From the NCBI RefSeq assembly GCF_036345255.1, contig NZ_CP107783.1, positions 9,045,001 to 9,109,000 of the forward strand: DNA of 64,000 bases, given 5' to 3'. A model generated the notes under the pieces. That model saw only the letters and a program-made list of their open reading frames with translations. It ran no database searches and was not told the DNA's origin. Both the position numbers and the translations under genes were made by a program. This document shows, piece by piece, positions 59,947 to 64,000 of this stretch. The stretch comes from Streptomyces sp. NBC_00569 (lineage in GTDB: Bacteria; Actinomycetota; Actinomycetes; Streptomycetales; Streptomycetaceae). The first letter of the stretch is position 1, and each line of letters begins with the position of its first letter.

Positions 59947-61915
59947 GCGATCCTGAGTCGGATTGAGTTTCCGGGATCGCTTCCCATCGTGGTGGGGTGG
60001 CATGGGCGTGGAGATGGAATCCCGCGCCCAGTGCTGCCCCTCTTGGCCGGTGGCCAGTGGTGGGTGTGCTGGTCGTCGTCACGTCCTGGTGCCGGTGGGC
60101 TGCTCGGGGCAGCCGGGTCCGGTCCGTTGGTGCGTGTCCCTCCGGACGCTTGCCGGCAGGACCGCACGGGCGGGCTGCAGGGGAGGGTGCCCTGCGTCGC
60201 CTGGGCGCGGGGCGTGAGGTGTGGCGCCGGGTGGGTCCGGTCTTCGACCGGTCTTTCCGGCTGGTCTGGGTGGTCGGGGTGACCACTGCTTTGGTTTCGA
60301 GCTTGTCGACTACCGTGCGGATCACCATGGTTTTGCTGGATTTGTCGATGACGGTCTTGGACTGGTGGGCCAGGCCGCGTGCTGCGATGCGGCGCCAGGC
60401 GCCCTGGTCGCGGTCTCCTTGCCAGCCACAGGACTGGTTGGGGCAGATGGCCCACTTCCAGCCCGCAGCGGTGGGCCGGTCGGGGGCTTTGCGGTGCCTG
60501 AGTGGGGTGAGGCACCGCGGGCAGTGTTTGGAGGTGTTGCGGGCTGGGACGGTGACCACGGCGATGCCGGCCTCCGCGGCAAGGTGTCGCATGTGGTCGG
60601 TGATCTGCCCGCGGACGGCTTGGGAGAGGCGCGTGTTCATGGTGCGGCCCATGCCCTTGGCTTCCATCGAGCGCAGGTCTTCAACGTAGATCACGCTCGC
60701 CCCGGCGGCGATGGCCTGGTCGACGGTCCACCGTGCGGCAGCCCACGCCAGGGCGTCGTTCAGGTTCGAGCGGCGTGCGGACACGAAGCGGATCTCGTCG
60801 CGCAGCGCCTGGTGCCTGTCGGCCAGCGGGTGCTGTTCACTCTCGCCGATGAGCCGCTGGTAGTGGTCGGCCTTGGTGTGCAGGTGCTCGGACAGACGGC
60901 GCAGCCGGTGCTGCTTGGCCAGCACTCCGGCGGTCCGGAACTGGGCGCCATGCCCGAGGGCGGTGATACGCCCATCGTCGTGGACACGGGCCGCACCAGC
61001 GGACAGGAGGGTGTTCAGGCCCCAGTCCACGCCGAGCGCGACCGTGTGCCCGGTGCGCCGAGCCTTGGGCACGGCGTGGGTGTAGGCCGCATCAGCACGC
61101 ACCTTCCCGCCCGCGATGCGCAGGGTGGGAAGGTGCAACACCGCCGAGGCGGGAACAGTCGGGGGCAGCGAGATGGTGCACTCCACCCACGTCCAGTCCG
61201 CATACGCCTGCGGATCGGGTCGGGTGGGCAACTGCATCCGCAGCAAAGCCCGCTGCGGATCGCTCTCGCCGCGTGAGACGACGGCCTGCTGCCCATCGCA
61301 CGCCGACAGCAGAAGCATCCGCGCCGCCCCGGGCGCGCCTTCGGCCTCGAACACATCAACTGGTAGGCGACCGTTGGCCTGCCTGTACTTGGTGATCTGC
61401 CGGGTACGGCCCTTGATGATGCTGGAAGGCAAGTGCCGGCCGCCTGGCACGGCGTCGCGTACGGCGTCCCACTCTGCTGGAGTGCGCTTTTCCGGGTCGT
61501 CCGGCCAGGTCGCGATCACCCCGGCGGTCAGGTCAGCGCGCCACTTCGCCGAGCGCAAAACACGCCCGGCCTGTTCCTGGGCCATGCGCACGATCCGGTC
61601 GTTGACCTTCACGCCCTCGGCCGGAGCGACGGTCCAGCCGAGACGTCGCAAAGCCATCCACGCGTTCGAGGGCAGCTTCCGGCCCCCCGCGTCCTCACCA
61701 GAGGCGAGAACATCAACATCGGTGGCGTTCCAGTGCTCGCCGAGCAGCGTGGAGACCAGGCCCGCCGTCAAGTCGGCACACCAGCCGATGCGTTCGGCCA
61801 GCACGGACGGGGACAGCAGTTCGCCGGTCTTCTCGTCCACGCCTGTGCGCACAAGGGCGCGGGCACACGCGGTGCGGGAGGTCTCACCGTCGGCGAGCGG
61901 TACCTTCCGGCTCAC
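59939..61915 (-). CDS. tnpB: TnpB RNA-guided nuclease of an IS607-like element
   Basis: A 658-residue TnpB with all three RuvC parts: VALGVDWGLNTLL (Asp about 295), VIYVEDLRSM (Glu about 408) and DRDQGAWRRIA (Asp about 503). The zinc ribbon CPRC/CPNQSC lies between the last two (about 465 and 493). TnpB proteins are guided by an omega-RNA from the element's right end to cut DNA. Two N-terminal segments share ADLTAG(L/V)(V/I) (about 48 and 127), suggesting a duplicated helix. About 120 C-terminal residues are Pro/Arg/Thr-rich and probably coincide with the omega-RNA region. It starts with GTG overlapping the tnpA stop. Confidence 0.93.
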   Translation of the reverse strand: MSRKVPLADGETSRTACARALVRTGVDEKTGELLSPSVLAERIGWCADLTAGLVSTLLGEHWNATDVDVLASGEDAGGRKLPSNAWMALRRLGWTVAPAEGVKVNDRIVRMAQEQAGRVLRSAKWRADLTAGVIATWPDDPEKRTPAEWDAVRDAVPGGRHLPSSIIKGRTRQITKYRQANGRLPVDVFEAEGAPGAARMLLLSACDGQQAVVSRGESDPQRALLRMQLPTRPDPQAYADWTWVECTISLPPTVPASAVLHLPTLRIAGGKVRADAAYTHAVPKARRTGHTVALGVDWGLNTLLSAGAARVHDDGRITALGHGAQFRTAGVLAKQHRLRRLSEHLHTKADHYQRLIGESEQHPLADRHQALRDEIRFVSARRSNLNDALAWAAARWTVDQAIAAGASVIYVEDLRSMEAKGMGRTMNTRLSQAVRGQITDHMRHLAAEAGIAVVTVPARNTSKHCPRCLTPLRHRKAPDRPTAAGWKWAICPNQSCGWQGDRDQGAWRRIAARGLAHQSKTVIDKSSKTMVIRTVVDKLETKAVVTPTTQTSRKDRSKTGPTRRHTSRPAPRRRRAPSPAARPCGPAGKRPEGHAPTDRTRLPRAAHRHQDVTTTSTPTTGHRPRGAALGAGFHLHAHATPPRWEAIPETQSDSGSLS

Positions 61916-62136
61916 TGGCTATGTCCACTGGAACCGGAGACACGCACGTACAGGCCCTCCAGGCGTACACGCTCTCCGCCCGTCGAGACCTTCATCGCCT
62001 CGACGTCGATCGAGGAGAACCTACGCTCACGGCCTACCCAAGTCACAGGAATCTTCCCCGAGTCAGCCCAAAGACGAAGCCTCACGGGGTGAACTCCAAG
62101 ACACTTAGCGGCCTTTGAGAGTCGAAGAAGCCCCAT
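61912..62136 (-). CDS. tnpA: Truncated IS607 TnpA: helix-turn-helix only
   Basis: About 74 residues beginning MGLLRLSKAAKCLGVHPVRL, a MerR-type helix-turn-helix, and ending at LYVRVSGSSGHSQ. YVRVSG is the first strand of the serine-recombinase domain and contains the catalytic Ser, but the remaining roughly 120 residues of a normal TnpA are missing. It cannot be a working transposase but could still bind the element ends. Its TGA overlaps the GTG of tnpB, so the two are coupled. A longer frame begins at 62169. Confidence 0.85.
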   Translation of the reverse strand: MGLLRLSKAAKCLGVHPVRLRLWADSGKIPVTWVGRERRFSSIDVEAMKVSTGGERVRLEGLYVRVSGSSGHSQ

Positions 62137-62152
62137 GAAAACTACTCTACGA

Positions 62153-63751
62153 TCACTGAGGATTTTCATTCAAATTAGTGAGCCTGAGTTCGAGCCAGGC
62201 GGCGAGCCGCACCTCGCGGTCGTCGAGGTCCAGGCCGAAGAGTTCACGTACGCGCCGCAGCCGGTAGCGCAGGGTGTTGGGATGCACCCGCAGACCGGCC
62301 GCGGCGCTCGCGACGTCGCCGGTCGCGTCCAGCCAGGCCGTGACCGTCGCGGCGTAGTCGGTGCCCTGCTCCGCGTCGTGCGCCAGCAGCGCGGCGACTC
62401 CGGGCATCCGCAGCCACGGCTCCCGACGCAGCTCGTCGGCGAGGCGGTTCAGCAGGACGACATGGCGGACGTCCTCGGCGGTGGCCGTGGGCGCGCCCGC
62501 CCGGCCGCCTTCGGTGGCCCGGAGGATGTCGTCCGCCTCGCGCCGCAGCGCACCGGCCCGCAGCAGATCCGGGTACGCCCGCGTCACCACGGCCCGCACC
62601 GGCGTACCGAGGGCAGCCCGTACGGCTCCCAGCGCGCCGTCCGCGAACCTCCGCGCGGCGGCGGGTGAGGGCGAGGTCAGCAGCACGTACACCGCACGGG
62701 CCGAGGCCGTCACCGTCGCCGTCGGGAGATGCGCCGCGCAGTACCGGACCAGGGACGACTCCAGGTGGGCGATGAGGGCGCTGCCCTCGTCCGGGGCGAA
62801 CGCGGCCAGGCTCACCTTCTCCCCCTGGCCGAGCCCGAGCCGCGACGCGGCCTCGTCGGCCGGCGGCCCGTACCCCTCCAGGAGCGCGCGCAGCGTGTCC
62901 CGGCGCATGCGCTGCTCGGTCTCCGTCGCGTTCAGCGCGCGCAGCAGGTGCGGGGCCGCCAGCCGCGCCGCGTCCCGCAACGCCGACGCGGCCTGTTCCG
63001 ACAGGCCGCCCTCCGGCTCGATCGCCCACAACGTCCCCAGCGGCAGCGTCCCCGCCCGCACCGCGACCGCCGCACGCGCCAGCTCGTCGCGGGCCCGGGG
63101 GAACCGGACCACGCCGTCGGCCGCCAGTACGTCGCGGTACTGCTGCCGCTGGCCGGGGTCGTCAGGAACCCGCCGCTCCAGGATGCCGCGTTCGCGCAGA
63201 CTGTCGATGCGCTGACCGGGGACGTTCGAGTAGGCGACGACATGCTGGTCCAGGTCCTCGACCGCGACCGAGCCGCCCACGACGGCGGCCACCGCGTCGG
63301 CCAGAGAGAACAGCTCCTCGGTCCCGGCGGGGGCCGACGGGGACAGGTCACCCACTCCGTACGCCGCGAGCGCGCAGCCGATCTCCGCGTCCACGTACCG
63401 CCACGGCACCGCGTCGCCGGCGGCGAGCACCGCCAGGGAGCACCGCTCGGCCTCGGCCGTCAGCCGATCCGCCTCCTGGCCACGGCACTTGACGACCACC
63501 CCCGCATAACCCTCCGCCGCCGCGCGGCGCAGCACGGTGCCCGTACGCGGATCGGCCACGTCCGCGCCGACGAGCAGCAGCAGTGCCGAGGGGGCCGCGG
63601 GCAGCGGGTCGCCCGGGTCGTGGATGACCGTGCCGCGCACGGGGACGTCGAGGCCGCCGGGCGCTGCGAGTACGCGGAGGGGGCCGGTGGAGCCGACCAG
63701 GAAGCGCAGGGAACCCGCGGCCCGGCCGTCGGGGATTGTCCGATCAGACAA
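62153..63751 (-). CDS. PucR-family transcriptional regulator
   Basis: A 532-residue PucR regulator with an N-terminal PucR ligand domain, a middle GGDEF-like region and a C-terminal HTH_30 (AAAGLRVHPNTLRYRLRRVRELFG, about 490-513). The start is TTG 63751, 6 bases after GAGG. The last residues (LNENPQ) are read from AT-rich sequence next to the IS element, so the original C-terminus was probably altered by the insertion. It is divergent from the LysA-like gene and probably regulates it. Confidence 0.9.
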   Translation of the reverse strand: MSDRTIPDGRAAGSLRFLVGSTGPLRVLAAPGGLDVPVRGTVIHDPGDPLPAAPSALLLLVGADVADPRTGTVLRRAAAEGYAGVVVKCRGQEADRLTAEAERCSLAVLAAGDAVPWRYVDAEIGCALAAYGVGDLSPSAPAGTEELFSLADAVAAVVGGSVAVEDLDQHVVAYSNVPGQRIDSLRERGILERRVPDDPGQRQQYRDVLAADGVVRFPRARDELARAAVAVRAGTLPLGTLWAIEPEGGLSEQAASALRDAARLAAPHLLRALNATETEQRMRRDTLRALLEGYGPPADEAASRLGLGQGEKVSLAAFAPDEGSALIAHLESSLVRYCAAHLPTATVTASARAVYVLLTSPSPAAARRFADGALGAVRAALGTPVRAVVTRAYPDLLRAGALRREADDILRATEGGRAGAPTATAEDVRHVVLLNRLADELRREPWLRMPGVAALLAHDAEQGTDYAATVTAWLDATGDVASAAAGLRVHPNTLRYRLRRVRELFGLDLDDREVRLAAWLELRLTNLNENPQ

Positions 63752-63845
63752 CGGGGGCCTCGATTCCTGGGGCGGGACGCCGGTGAAGGCGACGGGGGAA
63801 GCCGTCAGGATAGGCCCATCGACCAGGGACAGGAGCCATCGCCCA

Positions 63846-64000
63846 TGAGCGCCACGACCGCCACCTCAGATATCGCCGGACTCTTCCCGAAGGGGACATA
63901 TCTCGCCCCGGACGGCGAGATCGTCGTCGGCGGATGCCGCCTCGACGACCTCGCCGAGCGCTTCGGCACCCCGGCCGTCATCGTCGACGAGGGCGCTCTC
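63846..64000 (+). CDS. lysA: Diaminopimelate/PLP group III decarboxylase (start only)
   Basis: The visible 51 residues contain GLFPKGTYLAPDGEIVVGGC, DDLAERFGTPAVIVDEGAL, the characteristic N-terminus of diaminopimelate decarboxylases (alanine-racemase-fold barrel). The gene runs past position 64000. Divergent from a PucR gene, which is unusual for the biosynthetic lysA, so this may be a second, regulated copy or a related enzyme. Confidence 0.8.

Larger units (their letters stand above)
59939..62169 (-). mobile_element. IS607-like element, tnpA truncated, tnpB intact
   Basis: The two overlapping genes together form an element of about 2.2 kb. The exact ends are uncertain: IS607 elements leave no target duplication and have no inverted repeats. 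One side lies at or just beyond the permease stop (59946-60000), the other in the AT-rich stretch 62125-62175 where the PucR gene ends. With TnpA truncated, movement would need a helper TnpA. Confidence 0.8.

Noticed and set aside
1..64000. tRNA, rRNA and CRISPR arrays
   Set aside because: I looked for T-loop and CCA-end patterns, rRNA-like blocks and regularly spaced repeats; none stood out. A covariance-model search would settle small RNA genes.

Overview
The window is high-GC actinobacterial DNA and almost certainly comes from a Streptomyces. The signs are very strong third-position GC, frequent GTG and TTG starts, GGAGG-type ribosome binding sites, Streptomyces-typical families (DUF6233, a DUF5937-like regulator, PP2C phosphatases, a SigB-type sigma factor, PucR regulators) and the 25-residue ribosomal protein bL37. 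Most of it reads as accessory or arm-like sequence: many one-gene regulator/transporter pairs, oxidoreductases, gene remnants and one IS607-family element. I saw no rRNA, tRNA or CRISPR array.

Layout. 1-6.6 kb: the 5' part of a UvrA-like ATPase gene, a VOC protein, a STAND-type ATPase, and a cyanate-detoxification unit (deaminase, cyanase, beta-carbonic anhydrase) divergent from a CynR-like LysR regulator. 6.6-11.8 kb: an AurF-like di-iron oxygenase coupled to an FprB-type ferredoxin/flavoprotein reductase behind a 25-bp near-palindrome, then an NCS1 permease divergent from a TetR regulator. 11.8-16.6 kb: a Rieske/FAD oxidoreductase, a SigB-family sigma factor, and a two-domain VOC protein behind a SigB-like promoter. 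16.9-24.4 kb: an MFS-MaoC pair, a PP2C phosphatase remnant, an MFS/winged-helix divergent pair, a coiled-coil protein and a cytochrome P450 with an unusual I-helix. 24.4-29.4 kb: an ankyrin protein coupled to a beta-propeller lipoprotein, a cluster of strong hairpins, a NUDIX hydrolase and a PAS-PAS-GAF-PP2C phosphatase.

29.4-42.4 kb is one catabolic locus: a YtfQRT/YjfF-like furanose ABC importer, an aldose 1-epimerase, a LacI regulator, a secreted GH127 enzyme (beta-L-arabinofuranosidase family) and a secreted PA14-GH2 glycosidase. Four copies of a TTACAACGTTGTAA-like palindrome lie upstream of the importer, the epimerase, the LacI gene and the GH2 gene. This supports a single LacI regulon that cleaves an arabinofuranose- or galactofuranose-containing glycan outside the cell and imports the released sugar.

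42.5-58 kb: a GxGYxYxxY-family remnant, two paralogous MFS exporters around an XRE regulator and a DUF6233 gene, a VOC protein, bL37 with a 17-bp terminator, a TetR gene with its operator and promoter, an SGNH hydrolase, a divergent MFS/LysR pair, a PucR regulator, an HTH-Mop molybdate-binding protein, an XRE-cupin regulator divergent from a His-rich methyltransferase, a frameshifted GNAT gene and small hypothetical genes. 58.4-64 kb: an amino-acid permease, then an IS607-like element with an intact-looking TnpB nuclease but a TnpA cut down to its DNA-binding domain, wedged between the 3' ends of the permease and a PucR regulator, and finally the start of a diaminopimelate-decarboxylase-like gene.
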